Below, one piece after another: positions 24,228 through 24,604 of a DNA stretch of 24,604 nt. The notes beneath the pieces are model-generated. The model did not search any database. It worked only from the letters and a program-made list of their open reading frames with translations, and was not told the origin of the DNA. Each line of letters starts with the position of its first letter. Within the stretch, counting starts at the first letter, position 1. The stretch lies in contig JAZDMK010000090.1 in assembly GCA_043800975.1 (NCBI GenBank), forward strand, positions 1-24,604, read 5' to 3'. A program made the position numbers and the translations under genes. This DNA is from JAZDMK01 sp043800975 (GTDB lineage Bacteria; Bacteroidota; Bacteroidia; Bacteroidales; JAHJDW01).

Positions 24228-24604
24228 TTATTTATTTTTTTTGTTTAAATCGAAGGAATAATCTAAATATTCCACGCCTGTCATTACCTTGTATGCATCA
24301 GGATTGTCTTCAATCCATTTTTGTTTAGCAATAATATAATTTTCCTTATACTTTTTAGGATCTCCTGAATTATTATACTTAGGGAAATTATCTGGATACT
24401 GACAATCAAAAATTGGCTGGGGTATATAACCCAGAATCGGATACAATTCTTTCTTTTCGATCAGCTCCGACTCAATCAACTTGTCATTTACAATAACATA
24501 ATCAAGATCGAAATCAACTCCACTTTTCAGTAAAATTTTACGTACAGCCATTGCACCTACATTTTCATTAATTTCAACTTTACATCTTCGGTTGTAAAAA
24601 ATTT
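24228..24604 (-). CDS. Hypothetical protein, 5' end outside the window
   Basis: The frame ends at a TAA at 24230-24228, 18 bp before the adhesin gene. An internal ATG at 24551 would give 107 residues, but the same frame stays open to the window edge and reads I-F-Y-N-R-R-C-K-V-E-I-N-E-N-V-G-A before it, so the gene is probably longer and begins beyond the window. Visible sequence is charged, rich in Lys, Asp and Tyr, with P-I-L-G-Y-I-P-Q-P-I-F-D-C and a C-terminal K-V-M-T-G-V-E-Y-L-D-Y. No family recognised. Tight spacing puts it in the same transcription unit as the adhesin, upstream of it. Confidence 0.65.
   Translation of the reverse strand, partial: IFYNRRCKVEINENVGAMAVRKILLKSGVDFDLDYVIVNDKLIESELIEKKELYPILGYIPQPIFDCQYPDNFPKYNNSGDPKKYKENYIIAKQKWIEDNPDAYKVMTGVEYLDYSFDLNKKNK

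Overview
The window looks like chromosomal DNA from a member of the Bacteroidota. The evidence is four proteins with type IX secretion (T9SS) C-terminal sorting domains (three type A, one type B/gliding-motility type), a PorP/SprF-family outer-membrane protein, a lipoprotein with an acidic K-D-D surface-export-like signal after its lipid cysteine, A-rich translation leaders without strong Shine-Dalgarno sites, and several TAnnTTTG promoter elements typical of the phylum. No rRNA, tRNA, CRISPR array, phage gene or transposase was seen.

Layout, left to right. (1) 1-250: a large imperfect inverted repeat (69-180) with no gene. (2) 253-1240, plus: a short secreted DUF1036-like protein and a lipoprotein, 19 bp apart. 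(3) 1554-6778, plus: two secreted beta-propeller T9SS cargo proteins, translationally coupled by an ATGA overlap, behind a clear Bacteroidota promoter at 1434-1464. (4) 6779-7002: a repeat-dense intergenic gap. (5) 7003-11795: metabolic genes, namely an Ldh_2-family NAD(P)-dependent dehydrogenase (minus), the dipeptidase pepD (plus), diaminopimelate decarboxylase lysA (minus, sharing a bidirectional terminator with pepD), and a divergent ACT-domain protein (plus). (6) 11807-24604, minus: a six-gene co-directional cluster. In transcription order it holds a gene cut off by the window edge, a 1473-residue modular adhesin with SprB repeat and type B sorting domain, its probable PorP/SprF partner, a GH18-CUB-LamG-PKD cargo protein with type A sorting domain, a TPR-CHAT peptidase-like protein, and a small membrane-anchored protein.

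The most interesting part is region 6. It combines a SprB-like adhesin, its secretion partner, a carbohydrate-active surface enzyme and a caspase-like (CHAT) protein in one tightly spaced unit. The CHAT gene's signal peptide lies in a different frame: an ATG at 15363 (minus) overlaps the end of the GH18 gene and encodes a good signal peptide, but reaching the TPR-CHAT frame needs a -1 shift exactly at a run of seven T. This is either slippage, a real disruption, or a homopolymer error in the assembly. Other notable points are a perfect 14-bp palindrome lying between the two promoter elements of pepD, a perfect 11-bp hairpin just before the GH18 start, and a composition and architecture break inside the large SBBP-repeat protein.
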